Notes: generated from the sequence alone by a model not told the origin. A stretch of DNA of 64,000 nucleotides from Breviolum minutum Mf 1.05b.01 (GCA_000507305.1 DF239274.1:189823-253822); one strand, 5' to 3'. Counted from the stretch's first letter, positions 34,665-44,506 are shown. Numbers and translations are program-made.

Positions 34665-34839
34665 CGGCAGATGTGTCTTCGCCACAAATCATCAGTGTCG
34701 TCATCATTGAAGTTTCGGGCTCAACCTTGCTATGATACATTGATCCAATGGCGTTTCCTCCGAAATAGGTGGTACCCAAGCTATGTACGCTTTCCATCAT
34801 TATTTTTGGGCCAAACTCCTCCAGAAAGGCCAAACATAG
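34665..34839 (-). CDS. exon, unknown protein
   Basis: Acceptor AAAATTGCAG|CTATGT; a possible donor is TCTGCCG|GTCACC. The frame includes LCLAFLEEFGPKIMMESVHS, LGTTYFGGNAIGSMYHSKVE and PETSMMTTLMICGEDTSAG. It follows the exon at 34,906-34,992 in compatible phase (0-0) but does not match the phase of 34,588 with the donor chosen here. Confidence 0.6.
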
Positions 34840-34905
34840 CTGCAATTTTGGAGGCTACCGGCTACAAGCTGGCGGTCAACCGCAGAACCCCCGCGTCCTC
34901 CCATC

Positions 34906-34992
34906 CTGGCGTTGCGAAACGAAGTTCAACGTGTCTCGATCAATCTTCATGGGGGGATCCCCGGTGTTGGCGACTAAATGCAAGCATTCAAA
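34906..34992 (-). CDS. 87-nt exon with GA donor next to a MITE
   Basis: Acceptor GATTCAG|TTTGAA, donor CAACGCCAG|GATGGG. The frame is FECLHLVANTGDPPMKIDRD then TLNFVSQRQ (29 codons, phase 0 to 0). A complete family C element starts 20 bp upstream in minus sense (35,012-35,116). Confidence 0.65.
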
Positions 34993-35011
34993 CTGAATCC
35001 GTTTGAATCTT

Positions 35012-35116
35012 TACCCTCCTTGAAACTAACATAGCACCTAAAAATGATGGTTTCCAATAGGAATCTCCTTTTCCAAAGGTCTATTTTCAGGTGCTACGTT
35101 AGTTTCAGGGAGGGTA
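35012..35116. mobile_element. MITE-like element, family C
   Basis: TACCCTCCTTGAAACTAACATAGCACC to GGTGCTACGTTAGTTTCAGGGAGGGTA; the arms are about 27 bp. Confidence 0.9.
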
Positions 35117-35462
35117 TTCAACACTAGACATCCATTCTTTCAATCTTGAGGTTTGGTATTTAATATATCTTAATATTTTTAGGTAGGTCCAGGCATACCG
35201 GCATACCATGAGGTGGTCCTGGATGTCTACAGTCGGCTAAATGCTTGGCCGTTTGGCCCAAGTTGGGGGTATATCACTCCACGAAATATCCAAGGTTGAC
35301 TGGATCACAATGTCTTAAGAAATGCTTGAAAAAGTGTAGCCTAATTTCCGAGGTACAGTACTTGGCAGGGCGCCATCGAATTTCGTGTCACTCTGCAACC
35401 AAAAAGAAGCTGAAGACTAAAAAAACCCTTGCAAACATCGAGAAAACCCGAAAAAATCCCCC

Positions 35463-35533
35463 CAGCCCGCAATCGTGAGGGGAAGACGTAGCTCTACCAC
35501 TTCCGTACGCTCCGCTGCGTCGATGCCGGAAGC
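35463..35533 (-). CDS. candidate exon, unknown protein
   Basis: Acceptor TTTTTGCCCCAG|GCTTCC. The frame is ASGIDAAERTEVVELRLPLT plus IAG, with G/C-rich third positions. The donor was not resolved. Confidence 0.5.
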
Positions 35534-35669
35534 CTGGGGCAAAAATTTGCGCCAACATTCCCTTCTTGTTTTGTTCACCTGTTCAGACTGAGTTTTTTAC
35601 CCCGGTTGGGGTGATCCTCCATTTCGTTACCACCAAGAAGCAGTATCATTTGAAACTCAGGATGCATTT

Positions 35670-35772
35670 CTAGTTGGTGGTTGAACCAACCCGTCTGAAA
35701 AGTATGCTCGTCAAAATGGGAATCTTCCCCAAATAGAGTTGAAAATAAAAAATATTTGAAATCACCACCCAG
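35670..35772 (+). mobile_element. MITE-like element, family A
   Basis: CTAGTTGGTGGTTGAACCAACC to GAAATCACCACCCAG. A family H fragment (GGTTAATAACCCCC…CGGATCGGGTTG) follows at about 35,860. Confidence 0.85.
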
Positions 35773-36189
35773 ATTTCTGTTTTTGTTTTGGGTGATTCTG
35801 AGGATGCAATGGTGATCACCAACTTGGAGGATTGGGACCCAGGACGGACGGACATTTCAGTGGTTAATAACCCCCTTTCCGGATCGGGTTGTTGTGACCC
35901 CCCTTCCAAATAGCCTAAACTGGGGGTGATCCTGACCATGGCTTATGAATGCGGATGATTCCTAACCACTTACATCCACTGGAATCCCATCCTCCAAGTA
36001 TCATTTGAAACCCAAACACTTGGAGGCCTAAAAAGGCCTCAGAGATCACACCCTGACTTCCATCAACAGTACCTTTCAAAGGCCTGTGGCCTGTAAAAAA
36101 AAATCATGTTCATTTCGATGACTCAAAAGAAGTCATGGGAAATTCAAAGAAAAATCGGATCGAATGCAACTGGCAATGGGCCGAGGGCC

Positions 36190-36260
36190 CCGAAAGGAAA
36201 CGATCGTATTGAAAAAAAACATCCCATTTTTCAGGCGAACTGTTAGTTTCAGGGATGGTA
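36190..36260. mobile_element. truncated family C element
   Basis: The loop motif CCGAAAGGAAACGATCGTATTG and the right arm GAACTGTTAGTTTCAGGGATGGTA are present; the left arm is missing. Confidence 0.55.
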
Positions 36261-36490
36261 ATGGTAGTATGTTGCAATGGAACAATCCTCTCCAGAGAGT
36301 ACAACAAAATCCATGCAAAAAAATCTCTGTTCAAGTCAGAAAAATTCACCAGAATTCGTGTATTTTGTGTTTTTCGGAACTTTTCCACATGAATCCTTCG
36401 GCCTCGGGGACTTTTGTTCCAAGTTGAAACTCCGAATGTGTTTTTTTCCCCTAGAAAAATGCTCTTCCGAAAGACTTTGAAAGATTGAGC

Positions 36491-36588
36491 TGGTTGGTGG
36501 TCTCAACCCATCTGAAAAATATTGGTCGAAATGGGACTCTTCCCCAAATAGGGGTGAAAATGAATTTTTTGTTGAAACCACCACCCAG
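36491..36588 (+). mobile_element. MITE-like element, family A
   Basis: CTGGTTGGTGGTCTCAACCC to GAAACCACCACCCAG. Confidence 0.85.
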
Positions 36589-36665
36589 TGACATCTCAAG
36601 CTGTTGAGTTCCAAAGGCATGCGGCATATGCAGTGGCAAACACCGGGTTTATAAAGAACACCTAA

Positions 36666-36817
36666 TTTGAGGATCATCCCAGAGAGTAAGGGGTTAATAA
36701 CCATGGATAGTAAGTCCCCTAACCGGGGTTGTTCCCCTTCCAAATGGCAAAATGGCTTATACGTGGGGGTTACCATGGGTTACCAACGACTGACTAACTG
36801 GGATGATCCTCCAAGTA
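36666..36817. mobile_element. inverted-repeat element, family H (TTGGAGGATCATCC)
   Basis: TTGAGGATCATCC to GGATGATCCTCCAAGTA. The interior contains GGTTAATAACCATGG…AAGTCCCCTAA, found also at 12,037, 13,638, 25,880, 35,860 and 41,375. Confidence 0.75.
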
Positions 36818-36819
36818 CG

Positions 36820-38040
36820 TCCCAATTGAACTAAGACATGTTTCTAGATTGGACCGAATAAAAGAGAATCCATCTCATCTTCGTCAATTTAGAACCCCTA
36901 CCATTTTGACATTTCGACATGCCCTGAGAATCCATTTTTTCAACCTGGCCTGTCTTAATTTCAGATGGCATTCCTATACTATCTAAAGATTCGTAAATCC
37001 ACAATAGTTCCCATCATAGTCCTGCAAACCCCAACCCCACGATGCTGGCCCATCACCACCAGGATGACATCAAACCATTTTTGGCCTACCTAAACAACCT
37101 TCTGCCTTGCCACCCTGACATGAACCATGAAAATCCTGATTGGCTCAGCTTTGCAGGGATCCTTAAAAAATGGTTTCTTAGCTGGGAAGTATTTCATCTT
37201 CCATAACCAACAATTCCAACTGCTTACTGCTCAAATCATTTATGAAATCTGCAACTTCCACGAATCGACTCTAAAAAATTGCCCCTGGGACTCCGTTGCT
37301 GGTGCGGTTCCTCTCCTCCGGGGGATCTTCCAGACGCCAAAAAACATGGCAAGAAAACATCTGATGATGGTCGACCCTTACTACGGAGCTACATCAACAC
37401 ACAAGATTCTGCGACCAAACTCCAAAAAAGACATAGAAAAATTTGGTTCCCAGCATATTCTCTCATGTATTTCCTAGCATGTCCTCAGCCTTCCTTCTTT
37501 TTACCAACTGACAAAGTCTTGGCTAAAGACTACGATCCCATCCATTTCTTCAGACTTTTTCACAGTCAACAGAACCACCATCACAACCACACTCTCTCCT
37601 CACCCAATGCACGCTGCCAATCAGGCAAGTCATTGCTACGAGGGCGAAGACATACTGGCAAAAAAGGCCATGAATTTTCCATCAGCAAATCAAAAATATC
37701 GGGTCAGTCCCACTGAAGTCATTTCATGTTTCATCTTTATCTTGTTGGAGGCATGGTTTGTTTTGAAACCTAACATGGACTTCCATTTTCCACATTTGCA
37801 ACTTCAACTGCAAACTCATCAGACTGTTTTTTTTCTCCCTCTCAAAGTGTCAAATCCCAAAAAGAAAAAAGAAAAGACACATCCACTTGCTCTTTGAAAG
37901 TATGGATATTTCAAAGTCTTTTGGATCCATTCTGAACTTTTGTAAATCTCTGTTTCGGGTTGGGATGGATTTCACCATCTAACCCAAACTACCCGTTGTT
38001 TGTTGCAGCTTTTTCAGCCCTTCCCAACCAACCATTCTGA
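36820..38040. other. unique sequence, coding status unresolved
   Basis: Plus-strand frames at 37,127-37,477 and 37,279-37,716 contain protein-like stretches (for example NFHESTLKNCPWDSVAGAVP) in different frames, without clear splice sites. They could be exons of a plus-strand gene or chance. Confidence 0.25.
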
Positions 38041-38148
38041 ACAATGCTTCCGCCTTTCGCGCGAGGACCATGGCGCAGCTACCAATACGAAAGGACATCA
38101 CCTGGCCCAGTTGCGCGGGTGTTAAAAAACCCTTCCCGGGAAAAACTT

Positions 38149-38205
38149 GGTAATATTTACCTACATTTGGCCCTTAAATTGATGGTAAATGTAGGTAAAT
38201 ATGCC
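38149..38205. repeat. 57-bp hairpin
   Basis: GGTAATATTTACCTACATTT pairs with AAATGTAGGTAAATATGCC around a short loop. Confidence 0.8.
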
Positions 38206-38548
38206 GGTCCCATGGATCCTTTGGGTATGGTTCATTCAACTCTTTGGTCATTTTTCTTGGAATATCTGGCTTTTGAATGATTCAACCTCCATCATATTGT
38301 TACAAAAATGCAAACAAAAAACCATGGATTGTTCATATCAGCTGCCCCCACAATCTTGATCTCCATTTTTCAATATACTCTTCATATTTCAGGAGTATGC
38401 CTAGGTCAACAAAAGAAAAAAACGCATCATTCTCCAAGCACCGGGTAAAACGCCATGCCCAAGGTTATAGGCATGGCCGGGGGCGGAGCTGCCAGCGAAA
38501 ATCGGATGTCTTTGCGGGAGGAAAAAAACATCACCATTAAAAAGTATT

Positions 38549-38642
38549 TACCCTCCAGGGAATTAACATATCCCACCTTGGGAAAAGGAAAATCATCTTC
38601 AAAATGCCATTTTTGGAGGATATGTTAGTTCCCTGGAGGGTA
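38549..38642. mobile_element. MITE-like element, family D, intact
   Basis: TACCCTCCAGGGAATTAACA to TGTTAGTTCCCTGGAGGGTA, about 90% like the copy at 20,253 by eye. Confidence 0.92.
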
Positions 38643-38893
38643 ACTGGTGGCTCTCTTACTAAGAGAGAATTTGGATCAGGATGGATTTAAGATGGATTTA
38701 ATTATCATAATCTAGAGTATGATGATCGTACATAAGAGATACAGTAATTATCTCCAAATGTCCATTACTACCATTACCCTGAATGTCGCCCAATAAAAAT
38801 AGGCCTTTTGTCCCAAAAAGGAAATTTCATCTTCCATTCTCAGGTGCCTATTTTCAGGTGCTGTGTTCGTTTCAGGGAATGTATAATCATTGT

Positions 38894-39087
38894 TCACCAT
38901 AAGATCATCCACGCATCATCTGAGAGTTTCTTCCACAAAAAAGGCACCTCGTCGCTGATCTTGGGTAGCAGCACACGAGAGCGTGTAGCCAACACACGTA
39001 AGCAACGTGGACAATGGTGTACTACGTCCTTCCGGATGATCAATCTGTAGATGAGTGCGGATGATGATGTGGTAGTTTTGTGAAGGT
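38894..39087 (-). CDS. candidate exon, two open frames
   Basis: After a possible acceptor AATCTTGCAG|ACCTTC, two minus-strand frames stay open. One contains LIYRLIIRKDVVHHCPRCLR and the other YHIIIRTHLQIDHPEGRSTP. The first has a C-x2-C pair. I cannot choose between them without transcript data. Confidence 0.4.
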
Positions 39088-39132
39088 CTGCAAGATTTTG
39101 CAATATAACTCCGAGGAAAATAGTGGCAAAAT

Positions 39133-39264
39133 CTATAAAACGTTGCGAATCTGTAGTCCAACAGATCCATCATCTAATAGTTTTAATAGTGCCCTATCTG
39201 AGTCAAGCCTGTCAAAAACTGGAAACCGATCGTGGTACAGTCCCTTCATTGTGCCCCGAATGCA
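39133..39264 (-). CDS. exon, unknown protein
   Basis: Acceptor GGGGCCAG|TGCATT. The frame is CIRGTMKGLYHDRFPVFDRL then DSDRALLKLLDDGSVGLQIR, running to a stop at 39,133. The true donor may lie slightly earlier. Confidence 0.5.
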   Translation of the reverse strand, partial: CIRGTMKGLYHDRFPVFDRLDSDRALLKLLDDGSVGLQIRNVL

Positions 39265-39375
39265 CTGGCCCCCCCAAAGAAAATCACCAGCTAGAATCTA
39301 TTTGGGACGGCTCAAAAACTGGGTACCAACAAACAAATCCCATTGGAAAAAAAAACTATTCACTTTTGTGTACGT

Positions 39376-39463
39376 GGATGTCCCAGGAAGTTAGGATCAA
39401 TGGTTAGTAAGCAAGTGAAATGACCCATTTACTAATCATTGATCCTAACTTCCTGGGACATCC
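39376..39463. repeat. 88-bp palindrome with 35-bp arms
   Basis: GGATGTCCCAGGAAGTTAGG… pairs with …CCTAACTTCCTGGGACATCC; the arms are nearly perfect around a loop of about 18 bp (GCAAGTGAAATGACCCA). It does not share ends with the TACCCTCC families. Confidence 0.9.
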
Positions 39464-39523
39464 AACTATGGAAAATAGTTTGGATTTTAAGGTACAATCA
39501 GTTTTGTGGCACGATGCAGCATC

Positions 39524-39721
39524 CTTGAAGAGAGGATAGACCAAGGGCACTATGCATATTGCTGCCTGCCATTCTGCACACAATAAAAAAAACCCAACCC
39601 GACACTGGACTTCACGATTTCTGGAAATGCTCGGGACGACAACTCCTGGCTGTTTCATTACTCGTTTGGTGGTTAAACCTATAGGGTTCCACACTAACAA
39701 CAGAGATGGAACGATACTCAT
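39524..39721 (-). CDS. exon with GA donor, unknown protein
   Basis: The frame includes SIVPSLLLVWNPIGLTTKRV, MKQPGVVVPSISRNREVQCR and VGFFLLCAEWQAAICIVPLV YPLFK, ending CTCTTCAAG|GATGCT. The acceptor is probably GAGATGAG|TATCG. The hydrophobic C-terminal part could be a membrane segment. Confidence 0.55.
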
Positions 39722-39734
39722 CTCATTTCAAGTT

Positions 39735-39807
39735 TGCGCCAGCGTGACCCAATTCAGAACCAAAAACAGGACCTCAAGTTTCCGGATTTCCGCGCCAGAA
39801 ACAAATA
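39735..39807 (-). CDS. exon joined through an element-derived intron
   Basis: Starts at GCATCATAAG|TATTTG; the frame (V)FVSGAEIRKLEVLFLVLNW runs to a stop at about 39,735. AAACTTGAG|GTCCTG at 39,773 is a possible earlier donor. Phase 1 matches the exon at 39,925. Confidence 0.55.
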
Positions 39808-39924
39808 CTTATGATGCGATCGATGGGCCCCGGATCTAGTTACAAATGGGGTGATATTTCACTGGGGTAGTATAACCCCAATCATAGGAATTATAACCCC
39901 ATTTATAACTAGTAGGGGGCCCAT
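39808..39924 (-). mobile_element. 117-nt intron made of one family J element
   Basis: In minus sense the element runs ATGGGCCCCCTACTAG … CTAGATCCGGGGCCCAT plus CGATCGCATCATAAG. The inverted arms include GTTATAAATGGGG/CCCCATTTGTAAC. The flanks carry a near direct repeat, GCATCATACAAG upstream and GCATCATAAG downstream. Removing it joins two open frames in phase. The intron can be drawn as AT-AG at this position, or as a 129-nt GC-AG intron starting at 39,936. Confidence 0.6.
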
Positions 39925-40130
39925 CTTGTATGATGCTGTTGATGGCTAGAATCGTGCAGCATCTGCAATATTTCCGGCAAACTGCAAGGCTGGTTGCACT
40001 CTTCGGGCACGTGTAAGGTCCACACAATGCACACAGCAAAGGTAACCCAACTACTCTCGTGCTCAATGAACGTAATGATCTGAACACCTCAAGTTGTGAC
40101 TCGAATGAATTGGCAATCCTTGTGTGGAAG
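39925..40130 (-). CDS. exon, Cys-rich unknown protein
   Basis: The frame contains FHTRIANSFESQLEVFRSLR, then VGLPLLCALCGPYTCPKSAT and SLAVCRKYCRCCTILAINSI. The eight closely spaced cysteines (C-x2-C, C, C-x3-C-x1-C-C) suggest metal binding or disulfides. The acceptor is probably TATAAG|GACTTC near 40,130. Confidence 0.55.
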
Positions 40131-40189
40131 TCCTTATATGATCCTTCGATCCATCCAAACAATGAATTTTGAAGGGGACATCCCTCAAA

Positions 40190-41145
40190 ATTACCATATA
40201 TTTTACCATCAAGTTCAATCCCTCCAATGATAACTCAATCTGAAACTCAACTGCTGGAACCCCAAAATCATTTGAGTTTCAAATCCCCTTTTTTGACTTC
40301 AAAAAAAAACGTGTAACAAAAAAAAAAAAACATCCCAAAAAAAAACACTCATAGGGGGCCTTTTGTATGCCCCCCCACCCAAAAAAAAAAACAAAATTCA
40401 CTTGGTTCATGACCCAAACAAAAAACCTCAGGGAATTTTTCCATGAACCAAAAAAAAAACAGATCCATCCAAGCCACCAAAAAAAATGTTTCGCCAAAAA
40501 AAAAAAAAAAAACATCCCAAAACCAAAAAAACTCCAAGGGACGGCAGTGAGGGCAAACCACCTTCACTGGAGTTTGATCGAAGACAGGATCATCTTCTGC
40601 CTCCCAAGTCGTCACCCACCCCACCCACCGGGACGTCGGGACGTCGGACGGATCCAAACTTCCACGGAAAAACGGAGGTTTCAACGGGGTTTTTGATGGG
40701 GAATTATTTTTCGAAAAAAAAAAACGGACCGAAGAGTCGTTGGGTTCTGATGTAGGCTTTTTTTATGTTTTTCTAGGGTTATATAAGGTTACGTGATATA
40801 TTATATATAGGCTGATATGGTGTCTTACAGGGTTCTATAAGGTTATATCTATAATGTTATTTATAGGGTTGTATACACTAATGATGTTAGATAGGGTTAT
40901 ATATAGTGTTATATATAATATATCTATATATATATATAGGGTTATATAGGGTATCACAATCCTGGTTGGTTGGGTAAAAAAGGGGATGATGGTTACCCAG
41001 TTATATTTCAGAGGATGAAACATAAGCCTGCATTTTTTGGATCCAGAAACCCCAGTCCATCTAAATGCCACTCTTCCTTTGAAATAAGGCCCTACCTGGA
41101 AAATATAGGAATTCGCGACCAGCATTTTCTCCGGCAACTGAATCA
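40190..41145. other. A-rich and TATA-rich noncoding stretch
   Basis: 40,300-40,510 is dominated by A(8-12) runs flanked by CC. 40,790-40,960 contains many GGTTATAT/TATATAGGG repeats. No frame worth reporting. Confidence 0.6.
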
Positions 41146-41270
41146 TACTGTTGATGGATTTCAAAATCCGGCGATCACCTGTTGAGGTTGGTAGTTTAGC
41201 CCATTATTTACAGGGTTTTAGCACCATCCAACTGGTGGTGTCGCCGGATTTCTGGTTGCCATCAACAGTA
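41146..41270. mobile_element. inverted-repeat element, family F
   Basis: TACTGTTGATGGATTTCAAAATCCGGCGA to TCGCCGGATTTCTGGTTGCCATCAACAGTA. Confidence 0.85.
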
Positions 41271-41374
41271 CCCAACGGCTGCTAACTTCCAGGTCAGAAG
41301 TCCACGATTTCGGAGGGCACTTCTTTAATGGTGAAGTGCACCGCCGGCAAAAAATCTCCCGGGTTGAACCCCTT

Positions 41375-41532
41375 ACTTGGAGGATCATCCGGATATAGGA
41401 TATAAATGATTAATAACCATGGTGATCGTTGTTGTCCCCTAAGGATCGGGTTATGGGACCCCTTCTAAATGGCCAAACTTCATGGCTTATAAATGGGGGT
41501 TTCTACCTACTAGCTGGGATGATCCTCCAAGT
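41375..41532. mobile_element. inverted-repeat element, family H, best copy
   Basis: ACTTGGAGGATCATCC to GGATGATCCTCCAAGT, with the interior AATAACCATGGTGATCG…CCCTAAGGATCGGGTT. Confidence 0.85.
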
Positions 41533-41537
41533 ACACC

Positions 41538-41643
41538 CCTGAAAACTGACATGACTACCTGGAAAATCCTCATTGTTCAACGGGAACTACATCTTCATTC
41601 ATGGTGGATTCCAACTAGTCATTTGTTGGTCTTCAGGGGACTA
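41538..41643. mobile_element. MITE-like element, family I (CACCCCTGAAAAC)
   Basis: CCCCTGAAAACTGACATGACTACCTGG to a right end CTTCAGGGGACTA. The loop contains ACGGGAACTACATCTTCATTC. Confidence 0.7.
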
Positions 41644-41746
41644 GATTCCCATGACAAGAAAGAACCAACATGATTTTTGTATTTGAAAAGAGTTTTTTTT
41701 TTTTCCAACGAGCATTGAGTGCTCCCAGCGAATTTGAAAAGAGTAC

Positions 41747-41857
41747 TCCCCTGAAATCTAACATAGATACCAACACTGATTTATTGGGAAATTATATCTC
41801 CTTTTAAATATGGCATCATCATTTTGGGTATCTCTTCGTCAAATTTTAGGGGTGTGT
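41747..41857. mobile_element. MITE-like element, family I
   Basis: CTCCCCTGAAATCTAACATAGATACC to GGTATCTC…AATTTTAGGGGTGTG. Confidence 0.7.
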
Positions 41858-42613
41858 CCAAAAAAAGGTGCAACAAAAAAGTTACTTCAGAGACATCCAA
41901 ATTAGGTGCAACCATGGCTCAACAGAGACCAAAACTATAGGAACTGAAGCGTGAATATTGCGGACGTAGCGGTTGTTGCCCATTAAAATATGCTGCTTGC
42001 CAACCACCGTTCAGAACAAAAAAAAACGCATTTTACCAACTTCCGCCACCTAAATATCACAAAAATACCGACTGAGCGACTTTTACCAGAACGGGGCCCG
42101 CCTCCTGATTTTGAGTTGCAGTTCCATCGTCCTTTTCGTGTTCATTCAGTCACCAGATCAAAGTCAAAAAATCAAAAGTGACAGTGTAATTGCACTGGAT
42201 GATTGCCCCTAAAAGGAACATCTCTGAGTTAAAAACTGTTAAGCCAATGTAAAAATTCTTAAATCCCATGACGTCCATGATCTCTGGAGGATTCCCCTCC
42301 TAAACCAGTTGCAGTCAAAGGGAAAAGTTGAAACAAATTCGGTATTCCAGATTCAATTTGTCTATGCACATGTTTTTCATGACAAAATGATTCTGAGAAA
42401 CTGCAAACTCTCAATTCCTGTTTCCAGACTGGAAATGTCCATGTTTTTCAAGTTCATATGACAACTGGAGGAGGCTTGTCTGACTGCATCATGTTAGTTA
42501 TCCTAGTAAAGTCCCGTGCTCCTTCTTTTCACGCGGTACTAGGTAGGACATGATCGTTCCGACGGATCACGGATCTGCACTGTGGCTGTGTCCTCACGTT
42601 GAATAGTTGAACG

Positions 42614-42838
42614 TTGAATTTCTTGCAAACACAGCTGTGTCACTATGCCAAATTCCGAGCAATCGGTTTGTCACCATTGGAATACACTTTGTGGCGTCAA
42701 AACTTTTGCTGCATCAATGTTCAAGTGTTCCAGCTACATTTTGAGCCGACAGTAAAGGACCAGCTTCCAATTGACTTTGAGACTTTGAGACACGTCAATT
42801 GCCTCGTTTTTCACGAAACGTCGTTGCTTAATGGTTAA
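42614..42838 (+). CDS. possible plus-strand ORF, unknown
   Basis: A 74-codon frame from ATG contains LCHYAKFRAIGLSPLEYTLW and VKDQLPIDFETLRHVNCLVF. It has a protein-like composition but no splice or strand support, and it runs against the direction of every better-supported exon. Confidence 0.25.
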   Translation: MNFLQTQLCHYAKFRAIGLSPLEYTLWRQNFCCINVQVFQLHFEPTVKDQLPIDFETLRHVNCLVFHETSLLNG

Positions 42839-43379
42839 CATGTTTTTGGAATGTTTTTTTTCATGTGTCAAAAGTATGCAAAAGTGTTGAACCACCAAAA
42901 TGAGCGCCTAACTGATACTTAAAAGGAATCAAGTTTGCGGATCCGAAATGGCACTGCATTTTTGTTTGAATCGCCCCAAAAAGATGTCCTTTTGGGTGGT
43001 AAAAGGACAAACACTAATGAAACGTCTCAAGTTTAGGATTTGGTGTGGGAACCATTTCATATACTGCATCGCAAAAGGCCTCTATATTGACATCATTTAG
43101 CCAAACAATCCTAGTCTTTCTGGGTGTTTCCAAAAATAGAGGTACCCCCAAAATGGATGGTGAAAATAATGGAAAACCCTATTAAAATGGATGATTTGGG
43201 GGGAAAACCCACTATTTTCGGAAACACCCTTGTAGAAGATCATTATATATATATATATATATATATGTGCGGATGACCATTTCGACCCTTTCCTACGAAA
43301 AAAGGGGGGGGAAGTTCCCCCAGGACCGACCTATGACTGGGAAACCTCGTCCTTCTGAACCATGTCCAAGTCGTCATTG

Positions 43380-43381
43380 TC

Positions 43382-43461
<80 letters not shown>

Positions 43462-43529
43462 CCACAACCACAACCACCACCACCACCACCACCACCACCA
43501 CCACCACCACCACCACCACCACCACCACC
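43380..43529. repeat. (CAA)n-(CCA)n compound microsatellite
   Basis: About 80 bp of CAA followed by about 70 bp of CCA triplets, preceded at 43,242-43,267 by an AT run. It marks approximately the border between the repeat-rich left part and the gene-rich right part. Confidence 0.95.
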
Positions 43530-43696
43530 GCAACAACCAAACCGGAAACCACCCCTCCAGCTTTATATCATTCTTACCGTGGCCTCCTAAAAGAAAGGGT
43601 TCCAGGTATAGGGGATAAAACACACAGGTTCAAGGCCGCACCAGCCTAGCAAGAACGTCACCTTTTTGCGCTACGCAATCTCCATTGAGAACCAAT

Positions 43697-43925
43697 TTAG
43701 ACCAGGGCACCTGGTAAACAGCTGTCCCAAAGTTGCATTTGCTGTTGAGATCTGGGTCCAAATGGGCCAAATTGCAAGCACGGCTTGGAAGCACAGTAGT
43801 GGCACCTTGCTTTTACAACTTCAACAGTGCTCCTTTTGGTCCACTCCTCTGTAAGCCTGGCCGCAATGGAAGGTTTCTCTGCAACCAGCAGCTCAGCCAC
43901 TGCACTCCGCACACCCGGTCGTCAA
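43697..43925 (-). CDS. Cys-rich ORF related to gene D
   Basis: The minus frame contains VAELLVAEKPSIAARLTEEW and VEVVKARCHYCASKPCLQFG and ends with a stop in the same context (GTCTAAAT-TGGTTCT) as gene D (GTCTAAAC-TGGTTCT at 45,548). It shares the VEVVKARC-x2-C core with the ORF at 44,574-45,176 and VIVARC-x2-C with gene D. Probably the last exon of a duplicated copy; complete exon structure not resolved. Confidence 0.55.
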
Positions 43926-44370
43926 AGAAATCACTGCGAAAAATTGGTGCGCTCAAAATTTGTCGAAATGATGCTTCGAAGACTGTGGATTTTTCAAGCT
44001 TATGATGAGTAGCAGAGAGGAATGTGTCCTAGTGCTTTTCATGTCAACCCCCTCGATTGTGGATAGTTGATCCAAATAGTGGCTTGCACATGCTGTAGAG
44101 AGAACTCAAGCACTTTGCAACAAAAAAGCTTTTGGGCCGTTCCTGAAAGCTCCTGGTGTTTTTTGATGCTTGCGCCGCTTGCTGCTTCTGGCGCCTCTGT
44201 CCAACCCAGGAATCAAATCAAGAATCAGAGAGAAATTTCTGGAGGATAATATATCATTTCCTGACAATCACTCTATCAGATTCAAACTGGATTTCAAACT
44301 TGCATGGCACCGGGTTTAAGCAACGGATGTGCGGGGTTACTAGTGTTTCTTTGTGTGTCTTCTACATGCG

Positions 44371-44506
44371 TTACCACTTCACAACACCCCACAAACCAGA
44401 AGAAAGCCGCAAAGTTTTGGAGTTCACATCAAAACATGATACATCGGTTGTACGAAAATGACAAGAGCCTGGGCAAGCCGAGGAGTGCTTTTGGAGACCC
44501 CTGAGA
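44371..44506 (-). CDS. Cys-rich exon-like ORF, gene D relative
   Basis: The frame GLQKHSSACPGSCHFRTTDV then SCFDVNSKTLRLSSG follows a possible acceptor AGTCTCAG|GGGTCTCC. The nucleotide stretch GGTCTCCAAAAGCA is shared with gene D near 45,570-45,590, which supports tandem duplication. Confidence 0.4.
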
